DNA from: Aradus depressus
Lineage: Eukaryota > Arthropoda > Insecta > Hemiptera > Aradidae
NCBI GenBank assembly: GCA_963662175.1
Contig: OY759217.1
Coordinates: forward strand, 8,062,562 to 8,126,561
Reading direction: 5' to 3'
Length of the DNA stretch: 64,000 nt
The notes under the pieces are model-generated. The model did not search any database and had not been told where the DNA came from. It was given only the letters and a program-made list of their open reading frames with translations. Position 1 is the stretch's first letter; each line of letters opens with the position of its first letter. Shown here one piece after another: positions 32,335 to 43,600 of this stretch. The translations under genes and the position numbers were made by a program.

Positions 32335-35020
32335 TTTAAATATTTTTCATAATTTATCCATCCTTAACTGGAACGCTGACGGAATAAAAAACAGACGAAC
32401 GATACTCTCGGACTTTTTAACTCGCTACGACATCGACATCATTTGTATCACAGAAACTCACCTCTATAATACCGACAGATTCAAGTTGAAAGGGTACACC
32501 ATATACAGACAAGACAGACAAACCAGATTTGGAGGCGTCGCTGTTTGTATAAAAAGGAACCTCGCACACTCTCAGCTTCTCTTACCCACACTTCAACAGC
32601 TGGAAGCCGTTGGGGCCACACTCACACTCGACAACAACAGAACACTTAACATAATCTCAGCATATCACCGACCAGGCATCAGAATTCACCAGACAGATTT
32701 TGAACACATTTTCACTGGGGGGCCGACCATATTACTAGGTGACCTAAATAGTAAAAACACAATTTGGGGATGTAGACGGACAAACAACAACGGGACAAGA
32801 CTATTAAACATAATTAATAACCTGGGCGTACAGATATCAGCACCGGACGAACCGACATTTTATCCTACACAACAGAGATACCTCCCAGACATCCTGGACA
32901 TTGGACTAGTACAAAATTTTACTTTGCCCCTTTATCACGAACCACTGACAGAACTCGACTCAGACCATCTTCCAGTCGTGTGTACCTTCAAAGTGAACCC
33001 GAAACAGGCAGAACATCTGCCTAGACTGATACAGGGGAAAATAGATTGGGACGCGTTTAGATGGGAGATGGACAAAAACATAGACATCCCTTTGCATTAC
33101 TACAATACTGAAGACATAGACAACTCACTGAAATATTTCACTCAAGCCATTTACACCTCGATACACAACTCAACATACAATCACTACAAGGACCAACGCA
33201 ACATGCGACAAAATAAGACCCCTAAACGCATACTTAACATGATACACGACAAAAATACACTCCGCAAACACTGGCAACGAACACGCGATCCACAAGAGAA
33301 GCGAGAGCTGAACCGACTGACAAGACTTATACGATGGGAATTGGACAATGACAGAATCAACAGATACCGACAATACACCAGCGACTTTACGCCTGGAGAC
33401 AGCAACCTTTGGAAGGAAACACGACGCCTCCTCAGACAAGACCCCGGCCTCCCGCCCCTGACAGACGGACAGAATACTGTAACAACGGACAAGGACAAGA
33501 GTGAGCTAGTGGCTCAACACCTTGAACAGAAATTCAGAACTCATGACACACAAGATCACGAAACACTCCACACAGTCCACGAATTTCTTTCCACCCCACT
33601 CCACACCGCAGAACCACATATACAGTACACAAACCCGTCAGAAATTACACTATACATCCGGAGACTCCCCAACAAGAAGGCCCCCGGTGAAGACCTCATC
33701 CCCAACATCGTCCTCAAGAACCTGCCTCCAAGAAGCATCGCTTATCTTACAGGGCTGTTCAATGGCTGTTTAAGGAGAGGATACTTTCCTGACCCGTGGA
33801 AGAATGCTATCGTTGTTGTCTTTCATAAGCACGGCAAGCCGAAACAAGACCCCAACAGCTACAGGCCGATAAGCCTTCTAAATTCATTGTCTAAGATTTT
33901 TGAAAAGATTATATCGAAAAGGCTTACTGGATATCTAGAAGACACCATACCGTCCCACCAGTTTGGCTTCAAAGCCAAACACTCTGCAGTCCAGCAGCTA
34001 CAACGGGTGACCGAAATGATTGTCCACGGCTTCGAGGCGAAGAATTACACCACCGCCGTATTCTTGGATGTAGCCGCAGCCTTTGACACCGTTTGGCATC
34101 AGGGGCTGTTGTACAAACTAAAGAAAAGCTTGGTACCCAAATACATCGTTGGTCTTATATCCTCTTTTCTCCATGGCAGGACGTTCCAGGTGAGAGTCAG
34201 TAACGCACTGAGCACCAAGAGAAGGATTACAGCTGGGGTCCCTCAAGGTGCTATTCTGAGCCCCCTCCTTTTTAGTTTGTACACCCACGACATCCCCGAA
34301 ACTCCCACGGCAACATTAGCCACCTATGCCGATGACACAATGATCGCCTGTCAGCATAGTGTCCTCTCCGTCGCCATTGAACAGCTCCAGGAAGCCCTGA
34401 CAGAAGTTTCTCTCTGGTTCTCAAAATGGAGACTAATACTGAACATAGGGAAGACTGAAGCTAAAATATTCACTCTCCGCAGATTCTCCATAGAAGAACA
34501 ACGTCAGCTGCAAATTGATGACCTCCCCATTCTCTGGAATCCTAAGGACCAGGGTGTGCGCTATCTTGGAGTACTTTTCGATACACGACTCACATGGAAA
34601 CTACACATTAACAGAAAACTACAGCTAGCATATTCACGACTTAACACCCTCTACCCTCTCATAAACAGAAACACGCCACTTAAACATACGTGTACTATTC
34701 TCTTATACAAGACACTCCTACTTCCACTTCTAACATACGCCTGTCCAGTCTGGATCGGTACCAGCAGCACTAACATTAAACGACTACAAACATTTCAGAA
34801 TAAAGTACTCCGAATAGCAACAAACGCACCCTGGTTTGTGAGGAATCACAAAATCCACGAAGAATTGGGTGTTCCTCTTTTTGCAGCTCACATCGAGAAA
34901 CTAGTGAAGAATCACCACGAAGCCCTTGTGTATTGTTCCGGGGCTGTACATTACAGTCTAGGAGCGCCTACTCCTGGGAGGCGACTCAAACAAAGACTGT
35001 ACCAGGACTTTCTATTTTAA
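32321..35020 (+). CDS. Jockey element 1 ORF2 (endonuclease and reverse transcriptase)
   Basis: An intact 899-residue protein. The N-terminal AP-type endonuclease has LNWNADGI, ITETHL, ISAYHRPG, LLGDLNSKN and the terminal SDHLPVVC. The RT follows with YRPISLLNSLSKIFEK, FLDVAAAFDTVWHQGL, GVPQGAILSPLLF and the catalytic YADD (about 34326). The C-terminal region has the thumb-like LGVLFDTRLTWKLHI and ends in a DFLF segment shared with element 2. It would nick target DNA and prime reverse transcription there. All catalytic motifs look intact, so this may be an active source copy. Confidence 0.93.
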   Translation: MVDPNLNIFHNLSILNWNADGIKNRRTILSDFLTRYDIDIICITETHLYNTDRFKLKGYTIYRQDRQTRFGGVAVCIKRNLAHSQLLLPTLQQLEAVGATLTLDNNRTLNIISAYHRPGIRIHQTDFEHIFTGGPTILLGDLNSKNTIWGCRRTNNNGTRLLNIINNLGVQISAPDEPTFYPTQQRYLPDILDIGLVQNFTLPLYHEPLTELDSDHLPVVCTFKVNPKQAEHLPRLIQGKIDWDAFRWEMDKNIDIPLHYYNTEDIDNSLKYFTQAIYTSIHNSTYNHYKDQRNMRQNKTPKRILNMIHDKNTLRKHWQRTRDPQEKRELNRLTRLIRWELDNDRINRYRQYTSDFTPGDSNLWKETRRLLRQDPGLPPLTDGQNTVTTDKDKSELVAQHLEQKFRTHDTQDHETLHTVHEFLSTPLHTAEPHIQYTNPSEITLYIRRLPNKKAPGEDLIPNIVLKNLPPRSIAYLTGLFNGCLRRGYFPDPWKNAIVVVFHKHGKPKQDPNSYRPISLLNSLSKIFEKIISKRLTGYLEDTIPSHQFGFKAKHSAVQQLQRVTEMIVHGFEAKNYTTAVFLDVAAAFDTVWHQGLLYKLKKSLVPKYIVGLISSFLHGRTFQVRVSNALSTKRRITAGVPQGAILSPLLFSLYTHDIPETPTATLATYADDTMIACQHSVLSVAIEQLQEALTEVSLWFSKWRLILNIGKTEAKIFTLRRFSIEEQRQLQIDDLPILWNPKDQGVRYLGVLFDTRLTWKLHINRKLQLAYSRLNTLYPLINRNTPLKHTCTILLYKTLLLPLLTYACPVWIGTSSTNIKRLQTFQNKVLRIATNAPWFVRNHKIHEELGVPLFAAHIEKLVKNHHEALVYCSGAVHYSLGAPTPGRRLKQRLYQDFLF

Positions 35021-35101
35021 ATCCTTTATTTTATATATTTGTGTATAGCACCTTGTTTTGCTGGTCCAAATAAATGTTATTATTATTATTGTTTGTAATC
35101 T

Positions 35102-36040
35102 CTTTTAGCCAACTAATTGCGAACAGTTTGGAGACTGTAAAGTGTTTGCAAGAAGTTAGTTTGCAAGCAATTTCGTGTCCCTATTGGATTTCAGTTGCCA
35201 ACCAAACGTCTGAGTGAATGAACATCCTTCTACATCAACATCTTGTGTCCTGTTCATATTGGCAGTGACTAGAAATTCTCGGCAAAGGAAGAGGTTTTGA
35301 TGGAAAAGAATGTTCCGTCAAGACTGCTTACATCCATGTAGGATGGTAGTAGTTATCGATTTTTTTCAAGAATATCTCCGTGATTTTTGGCTCTAGCTTG
35401 GAATTGGTGGGCCAAAAATAACAAGAAATATACACGATAATTTACATATAGTTTACGAACACGTTCAGTCGGTTAAGTAATTGTTTTAAAATGGTTCACT
35501 AACTACCTATTTCTAAACAGTTTGCTGATGTTGTTCATGAACTCTTTGCAGTCAGTTTCTAAACAGTTTGTTAATAAAGTTCACGATAGAAAGTATCTTA
35601 GTGTGCACTATATCCTGAGACAGCATATGAGGCGGTTCGGGAAATATGCCATGTTGCCACACTTGGAACCAGGGAACGAGGAAAAGGAGCGTGACCGGCT
35701 CCGAAAGCATCATATGTGACAATGCTGTGAGAGCCACGTTGCCTACCCCCAGCGCCAGGGCTTTCCTACCTATGTGAAGTTGGCAACCCAGTGGGTGGTA
35801 AAGCACGAATTGACAACGCCGCATTTTCACCCACCCGTCTTATTTCGTGTCACCGACATAAGACCTGGTATATTGAAATAAAATTACCTACCTACCTATA
35901 TTATATCAAAATCTGTTGTTTTTTCCTTTCTCTCCTGCTGGCTTTAGCATAATTCCATTCTATTAGTTATTTAAAACAAATATTTAGATTTTTTTATTGA
36001 TGCTTTTAAGGAATTTCACCTATAAATGATTAGGGTACAC
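35102..36040. other. 3' flank of gene 1, paralogous to 49300-49930
   Basis: Resumes the gene 1 3' region after the Jockey element. Large parts match the DNA 3' of gene 2, such as CAAAATCTGTTGTTTTTTCC. About 35615-35850 is an insertion absent from gene 2; it contains a GC-richer stretch with no recognised protein. Confidence 0.6.
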
Positions 36041-36140
36041 ACAAGGCCGGCCCTACCATAGGGCGAACGGAGCGGCGTCCAGGCGCCAAGTCCCAGGGGG
36101 CGCCTCAGTGGTAAAGAAAAATAAAGGAAAAACATATTTT
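36041..36140. mobile_element. Possible hAT-type terminal fragment
   Basis: The sequence GGCCGGCCCTACCATAGGGC and the following GGCGCC-rich text resemble hAT (ZMYM-type) element ends. No second end or duplication was found, so the call is tentative. Confidence 0.35.
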
Positions 36141-36279
36141 TTTTGCTTTTCGATATTTTGATTGCGAACGTGAGGCTAGTATGGTTGTTTTTAAACGACA
36201 AATTAGACAGAGACTTCCAAGTTCCATGCTTGCACACACAACTGGTATATATTAGGGGCAAGCTAATGTTTAGAACATC

Positions 36280-36550
36280 CTGATTAACTTATTTTGATAT
36301 TTTTAGATGATAACCCACTTGACATTGTAGAAACTAGACTTTTATAAAACATAACGTAAATATTTTTAACAGTAGTACCACGCGACAGAAAAGGTAGAGG
36401 ACTTTTACATTTCAGATAATAAGACACCGCAGGGTCACGAGAATACACCGTTAAATTTTCAACTCACAGCGATAAAAATGTACAAAATCGTATGCTTATC
36501 ACTTCAAAACTTAATTTACTATAGCATAAAACGCTGCGGCACTTCCAGAT
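36280..36550. repeat. Segment inverted relative to the gene 2 flank (50753-50990)
   Basis: This stretch is similar to the reverse complement of about 50753-50990, for example TTTACTATAGCATAAAA here against TTTTATGCTATAGTAAA there. Beyond the edge both loci run in the same direction (TACGTAACTATTGCAGAG). A small inversion therefore separates the two duplicate flanks. Confidence 0.65.
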
Positions 36551-36954
36551 CGCTTGTGTGTTTTCTAAATACGTAACTATTGCAGAGCTTAAATAATAAC
36601 CTTTCTTATTAATGAGGACAATTCTGATCTTTTTATGGATTCTTTTAAATTTTGCCAAGAGGAACCAAAAATATGTCGGCAGTAAAAAGACACCTAAGAA
36701 ACCATCGAAATTTTTTTATCATGTTTGAATACAATTATTAACAAAATAGTGTCAGGTAACGTTAAAAGGAAAAAGAAGGGTAAGGCCGCAGAAGATGTAA
36801 AAATCAATTTATACTTCTCTAAAATGAGAGACATGATGCAGAAATAGCCATTTCGCAGATGGCCGTTAATCTTAATGTTACTAAAATCATTTAAAATGCC
36901 CTATTATTATCATAAATGATTCTAGTTAAGTTCATGTATATTTTGTTTTTGGTT

Positions 36955-37440
36955 TGTGGCGTACAAAAATTTCGAACGGGAGGGGGGTGGGGGTTGTAAG
37001 GTGGGGCTAAGCATAAAAATAGTGCTAACTCATTAATTAATGGTCGGATTGTCATGAAATTTCATATGTAGTATTCTTAAAGGCCGAATAGAGTAAAATA
37101 GTGTGTGACGTCACAAAATTTTGAACGGGAGGGTGGTTGTGGGGGGTGGGCCTTAGCATAAATAAAGTGGTAGCTCAATAACTAATGGTCGGATTGTCAC
37201 GAAATATCACATGCAGTATTCCCGAAAGCCAAATAAAAAGAATAGGGTGGGTGATGTCACGAAATTTTGAAAGGGAGGGGGGGTTGTGGGGGGTGGGCCT
37301 TAGCATAAATAAAGTGGTAGCCCAATAACTGATGGTCGGATTGTCACGAAATATCACATGCAGTATTCCCGAAAGCCAAATAAAAAGAATAGGGTGGGTG
37401 ATGTCACGAAATTTTGAAAGGGAGGGGGGGTTGTGGGGGA
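36955..37440 (+). repeat. Three units of the ~145-bp Helitron-type G-rich repeat
   Basis: Units contain TAATGGTCGGATTGTCA and GGGAGGGGGGGTTGTGGGGG, as at 18-20 kb. The last two are almost identical to each other. No Helitron ends were found around them. Confidence 0.8.
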
Positions 37441-38504
37441 ATACAGAATTTTTCGTTAAAAGGAAATTGTTGTGAAGTAAAATTAAGCCTACTGGATTAA
37501 GTAAAATAAATTAATTTTTTAATATTTATTTCACTATAATACAGTTTATCCTTTCCTAAGTGAATTTCGAACCTAAAATAACAGTTATAGAACACACGGC
37601 TTTGTGACACAACATTTTTCATTGATTCATGCTGAGGATGGAGAGTAAGTGACTTCTACTTCCTCAAAATCATTGATAATGTCAACTAATTACTAGAATC
37701 ATCTAACTTAAAGTAGGTACTAACTGGGCAGATAACGTTACTAACCTGTTTAAAGTTACTAACTTTGCTGGAAGCATAATTCAGGTCGAAACGCCACATA
37801 GTCTAGTTTTCCTTCCAGATTGACTTCTCTAATCTAAATACCAAGTGTAATCCAGAGGTAGCAAGCATGCTTGACTACTGAGCTCAAGATCACGGGTTCT
37901 GAGAGCACATCTGAATCGCCATACCAAATTTCTTGTTGATGCATGCATTCCATCGGAAGCTATTCGGGTTTTTGAGTTGAGCCTTGCTCCTCTAAACCGC
38001 CCTTCCCGCATAATCTTCATGATCAATTAAGGTTTGATGGAAGTTTCATTCGTGCTCCTCTCAAAAAAGTGTTCAAACTTCTTATCTGAAACTTTTAACG
38101 ACCTGAAAGAAGATAAAATTCGTCAAATGAGTTAATAACTAATAAGTATTTGGAACAACGACTATAAGTTAGGTATTTTTATAAAATATTTGTGAGAAAC
38201 AAAGTAAAAAAAACTTTAAGTAAGATAAAGTAGATTAGAAAGTATAAACAACAATATTATTCAATACCATATGTAAGGGGGGGGGGGAGTGTAGAGAATA
38301 TGAAGTCTTCCAACTCCACACAGATATAAAATGACGAATACTTTTGAACTTCTACGTACATTGCCAAGTCTGCTACCCTGAAAATTCGATAAACAGGGAC
38401 AGAAAATAATGAAGGGCTATGAACGGTTTATCACTTAAAAATATATATATTTTATTTTATTATATAATATTGGTGGGAGCACTTGGATTTTTTTAACTGT
38501 GAGG
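37441..38504. other. No gene recognised; SINE head fragment at 37835-37905
   Basis: AT-rich DNA. A short piece near 37860 (CTTGACTACTGAGCTCAAGA, then CACGGGTTC) is a SINE tRNA-head fragment. The rest has no supported feature. Confidence 0.4.
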
Positions 38505-38645
38505 AAAAAAACCTTCGGATGGAAAGTTAAGCGTTGGTTCCAATTCTGTAACGGAATTCAGGTATAATATTTTCGAAGATCGTAACGGAACTCGGTTTTG
38601 GTTGGTTAAAATGTCCACGTATCAGGACTTTAAAACAGTCAGAAG
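38505..38645 (+). repeat. Dispersed repeat related to 5950-6110
   Basis: Shares ATCGTAACGGAACTCGG and neighbouring text with the earlier copy. Ends are not defined. Confidence 0.5.
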
Positions 38646-38879
38646 GTAATGTATGAAATATGGACTTACAAGTCTTGTACTTCAAGTAACTGCTTATTGA
38701 GCCACACACTACTTATATCCATTTACGACCATCCTGTTTTTTTCTTCACTAATCATTTCACTTGCCACGACGTATTGTCATAATAGTTCCGGAATATTAA
38801 CCAAACAATGAGCGATAGTCTTCTCTCAACGATTATGTAAATTATGTCATCGAATATAGATAATGTAAATAAATAGTGT

Positions 38880-40346
38880 GATGGAACTCAGCCATGCTCT
38901 TCAGTTGGACTTCTTAAGTCAATCCATCCTCTTGGTGGAACTCAGCCATGCTCTTCAGTTGGACTTCTTAAGTCAATCCATCCTCTTGGTGGAACTCAGC
39001 CATGCTCTTCAGTTGGACTTCTTAAGTCAATCCACCCTCTTGGTGGAACTCAGCCATGCTCTTCAGTTGGACTTCTTAAGTCAATCCATCCTCTTGGTGG
39101 AACTCAGCCATGCTCTTCAGTTGGACTTCTTAAGTCAATCCATCCTCTTGGTGGAACTCAGCCATGCTCTTCAGTTGGACTTCTTAAGTCAATCCATCCT
39201 CTTGGTGGAACTCAGCCATGCTCTTCAGTTGGACTTCTTAAGTCAATCCATCCTCTTGGTGGAACTCAGCCATGCTCTTCAGTTGGACTTCTTAAGTCAA
39301 TCCATCCTCTTGGTGGAACTCAGCCATGCTCTTCAGTTGGACTTCTTAAGTCAATCCATCCTCTTGGTGGAACTCAGCCATGCTCTTCAGTTGGACTTCT
39401 TAAGTCAATCCATCCTCTTGGTGGAACTCAGCCATGCTCTTCAGTTGGACTTCTTAAGTCAATCCATCCTCTTGGTGGAACTCAGCCATGCTCTTCAGTT
39501 GGACTTCTTAAGTCAATCCATCCTCTTGGTGGAACTCAGCCATGCTCTTCAGTTGGACTTCTTAAGTCAATCCACCCTCTTGGTGGAACTCAGCCATGCT
39601 CTTCAGTTGGACTTCTTAAGTCAATCCACCCTCTACTCAGCCATGCTCTTCAGTTGGACTTCTTAAGTCAATCCACCCTCTTGGTGGAACTCAGCCATGC
39701 TCTTCAGTTGGACTTCTTAAGTCAATCCACCCTCTTGGTGGAACTCAGCCATGCTCTTCAGTTGGACTTCTTAAGTCAATCCACCCTCTTGGTGGAACTC
39801 AGCCATGCTCTTCAGTTGGACTTCTTAAGTCAATCCACCCTCTTGGTGGAACTCAGCCATGCTCTTCAGTTGGACTTCTTAAGTCAATCCATCCTCTTGG
39901 TGGAACTCAGCCATGCTCTTCAGTTGGACTTCTTAAGTCAATCCACCCTCTTGGTGGAACTCAGCCATGCTCTTCAGTTGGACTTCTTAAGTCAATCCAT
40001 CCTCTTGGTGGAACTCAGCCATGCTCTTCAGTTGGACTTCTTAAGTCAATCCACCCTCTTGGTGGAACTCAGCCATGCTCTTCAGTTGGACTTCTTAAGT
40101 CAATCCATCCTCTTGGTGGAACTCAGCCATGCTCTTCAGTTGGACTTCTTAAGTCAATCCATCCTCTTGTTGGAACTCAGCCATGCTCTTCAGTCGGATT
40201 TCTTAAGTCAACCCACCCTCTTGTTGGAACTCAGCCATGCTCTTCAGTTGGACTTCTTAAGTCAATCCATCCTCTTGGTGGAACTCAGCCATGCTCTTCA
40301 GTTGGACTTCTTAAGTCAATCCATCCTCTTGGTGGAACTCGGGTAC
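38880..40346. repeat. 54-bp minisatellite, about 27 units, upstream of gene 2
   Basis: The unit contains GGTGGAACTCAGCCATGCTC and AGTTGGACTTCTTAAGTCAA. Units are almost identical, differing mainly at one C/T position in CCAT/CCCTC. One unit near 39635 lacks 7 bp, which breaks the plus-strand reading frame. The same flanks surround only about two units at 52262-52379 before gene 3, so the array expanded after the duplication. An 18-residue repeat can be read through it, but nothing supports translation. Confidence 0.95.
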
Positions 40347-40689
40347 AGCCGTCGGTCCTTTTAGTTAATCAGTTCCTGGGTTATCGTTGTATCGCTACAA
40401 TATAATATCTGACTTATATGTACAAGCATATCGGGGGGTTCTGGATTTTCAATCCGATGGAAGTACAGGCGGGAGTGATTTATATCCGATAAGCCCATTT
40501 TTATCATTTTTGCCTCTCCCAAAACTTGTCTCACTGTACAAAGGTAATTTTTGCACTGTCAGTAGAGATAATAAGAAAACAATAGTGGAGCTATCATATG
40601 TCCTACTTAAGTTTATTATTGTCTGAATAATAATATAAATTTATTATCAGTTGAATGCATTCTGCATACATTGTAATATCCACTCCCTC
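40347..40689 (+). promoter_or_regulatory. Conserved 5' flank of gene 2
   Basis: The sequence from GTACAGCCGTCGGTCCTTTT onward is shared with the gene 3 flank (52380-52897), in part with gene 1, and as an inverted copy at 42590-43235. Position and conservation suggest it holds the promoter and transcription start, but no core element could be pinned down. Confidence 0.35.
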
Positions 40690-43600
40690 ATGTCGTTTCA
40701 AGAGAAAAACGGATCCAAGTCCTCAGGTAAGTTATGGAAAAATATTCATACAAAAAAAAAAAAAAAAATGCAGGCCCATATGGTCATAGGGCATAAGTTG
40801 TTAAGTGGTAAAATGGCCAAAATGAGTTAAGTGTACTGAAGTGATCATCTCCCAAGCCATCTGCGCACTGTGAAGAAGTTGGGAGCTCAGGACTCTAATA
40901 TTTTCAGAATTATAAAAATGTGGGTTTCTTGGTATCTCGTAAAATTGTTTATGTTCTCGTAACATAATCTACTTCTTGGAAGAATCATTCACGAGATAAC
41001 TGTATTTAATCATTTATTCACTACGGCAGACTATTACAAGTGAAGAGGGCATTTTCGGTTAAATCAACTTTAGAAAGGCATCATTCATGAGTATTTCAAA
41101 AACTATGGTTAATAATTAATGGTAATTGTGGTCAATAATTAGGTAAGTGATGGGGGAATGATTAGGTAACTAAGAGAAAATCCAAGAAAGGATTAACAAT
41201 ATTCATTTGCATTCACTCCTATAGATTTTTTTTTTTTTTTTTTTTTTAAATTTATTTATTGACAACAGCTCAATTACAAGCTATACTGTCATGTGAAAAC
41301 AACAAGGAATCAACAGTAAAAATCATAAGTACAGTAATGAATTGTAAAGAAAAAATAAATAAATAAATAAAAAATAAATAAATTAAATGGCTATTTCAAT
41401 GTCCTGAAGAAAGTCTATTAGTTTTTTATATTTGTCTTTGACGGGGTTCTTCAGCCAAACCTGCAGGGTGTCGTCCGGTTGAGATCTGGATACTTTCGTC
41501 TCGTCTCCTCGTACTTCAGACACCTCATTATCACATGGTCCATATCCTCTGTGCTGCCGCACCGGTCGCACTGAGAACTATTACTATTATTATTATTATT
41601 TATTTGCTACCTACAGACACGGTTACTGCAGGGTGTATCGATTTGAATGCCTAATCTTTATAATCAACTATTTTAATAAAGTTAGTTATTGTGTATGCCC
41701 CGGCTTTAACTGTGAGGTCATGTCGCCTACTACCAGAGCGATCACTATGGTGGACAAGAGCCCGACTCTACTATGGGAGTCCTAAATTTTGTTTACCTTA
41801 AAATTTTATTCACATTCGCTTAACGTTCCATCCGATGGACGGCATGCTCAAGTTTATATCATCTTCCAGATAAAAACCTAAGAGCCTCGGCCGGGTTTCG
41901 AACCCTCGATCTTGAGCTCGGTAAGCAAGCACCTCCTCTGAGCTACCGGCTCACTCCTATTAAAATAAATGTTCTTATTATACAAGTCACAATTGAACTC
42001 CCTATAGATTTAGAAGGTATATTAATAATGATGCAAACATAATTTATTTATTACAAAAACTGGATTTACACGATTAATGCAAAAGTAAAAAAGTGCTGCC
42101 CTGAAAAGTTACGAATTTAGACTTACCAATTTATTTCCTGTGACAACAGATATAAGTTATGAAGTACAATCAAAATACGGGATATAGACCAAAGTGGAGG
42201 GATCTTGAAAAATATTACCTTATTAAAAAAAAAATATGGATTTTTATTAATTCATTCGTCTTTTAATAATTAAAAAAAATCATGTTACGTTTTGGGAGAG
42301 GAGAGTTATGGAGTGTGACACTTGTTGACGGCCTCTAAGGGGGCACTAAATCGAAGTATCCCCTTAACACTTTATGTACTTGATGCTTTCGTGCCCTTGG
42401 ATCTTTTTTTATAATATAAATGCTTGGCTGATATATTTTTTGTTAATAATTAACTTTTGAATGTGTCATTTCTCACTTTATGGAAGGGGCGATAATAAAA
42501 TGTATATTCTGAAAGAAGGCGATATTACAAATGGGAATCACTGGATTAGACAAACCTTGGGTTATAGTGAATTTCGTTTTGATTAATGTTAAATGTGAGG
42601 CAAGGAGATTTGGGAGAGAAAGGATGAGCCAAGGTTTATATAAAATTATAATAGGCTAATCGGGTTGAAATCACTCCCGGCTAGTAGAGTCCCGATCATC
42701 CGAGAATGTACCTCGGATAATCGAAAAATCTGAAAAAGAGGATACATATGTACATAAAAACAAAAAAGTCCAAAGTAATTAAACAATTTATTTATTTTTA
42801 ACATTTTTTCGAACATATGCATTATTTTTTTTACTAAGAAGTCTTCTATTGATTTTTTTTTTTTTTTTCCTGCCATGTTCCTCAATCTTTTGATTAAAAA
42901 GAGATCGTGGCCCTGAGACTCCGGTTGTTGCTCTACGCATTGCAATGCCTTATCTAAAGCTTTCATAAAAAAAAAAATTAAAATAAAATCACAGGTCAGC
43001 GAGCCTCGGTTTATCCGGAACTCGGTTGACCGGGACTCTACTGTACTTCCATCGACATATGTTTTTTGAGGGGTTGAAAATTCAGAATTCTCCGATATGC
43101 TTGTACATATAAGTAAGATATTATATTGTAGCGATATAACGATAACCTAGGAACTGATTAACGAAAAGGACCGACGGCTGTACCCAAGTTCCGCCAAGAG
43201 GGTGGATTGACCATCAACTGAAGAGCACGGCTGTAGATGTAGAAATGTATATACTATCGTTTGCTCTATTTTATGTTCTTAATTCTCCTAGACTATTTTG
43301 GTTCTATTTGTTGTATTTAGGAGAGAAGGACCATGCGGAGGAGGGCCAACCGGAAGAGGGGAGGATGCAGCAAAGAACCTCGGCGAAGAAGCAGCTGCTG
43401 CTGATGGGGGCCGTCGTCTTTGCAGCCGTCTACTTCCTGTTCCGAGCTGTCCTCACCGAACCCACCTTCATATTACCAGGTACCTAGTAGCTAAGATCAT
43501 AATTTCTAGGATATTCTTTGATTTTCATGGTTGCGTATGTCGAAGACCGTATACGAAACCTTATTAACAAATGTCTGTACTCATTTGAGTGAGTCCGGTA

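Larger units (their letters stand above)
30848..35101 (+). mobile_element. Jockey-clade non-LTR retrotransposon, element 1, complete
   Basis: The element (30861-35088) is bounded by TTGTTTGTAATCT at 30848-30860 and 35089-35101. Gene 2 has a single uninterrupted copy of this sequence after its stop (about 49283), which gives the empty site. It has a short 5' UTR starting GACAGCTGTTTTGGC, two long open reading frames and a 3' end with AATAAATG followed by TTA repeats instead of poly(A). Both frames are intact, so the copy is young. Confidence 0.92.
42590..43235 (-). repeat. Inverted copy of the gene 2/3 upstream segment
   Basis: On the minus strand it reproduces the sequence at 40300-40560, including one decayed 54-bp minisatellite unit, then GTACAGCCGTCGGTCCTTTT and TACTTATATGTACAAGCATA. 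It is interrupted by a Tigger-type element. It ends about 85 bp before exon 2 of gene 2. Confidence 0.8.

Noticed and set aside
38878..40364. Two long plus-strand ORFs of an 18-residue repeat
   Set aside because: They only translate the 54-bp minisatellite. A 7-bp deletion in one unit switches frame, and no gene features flank them.
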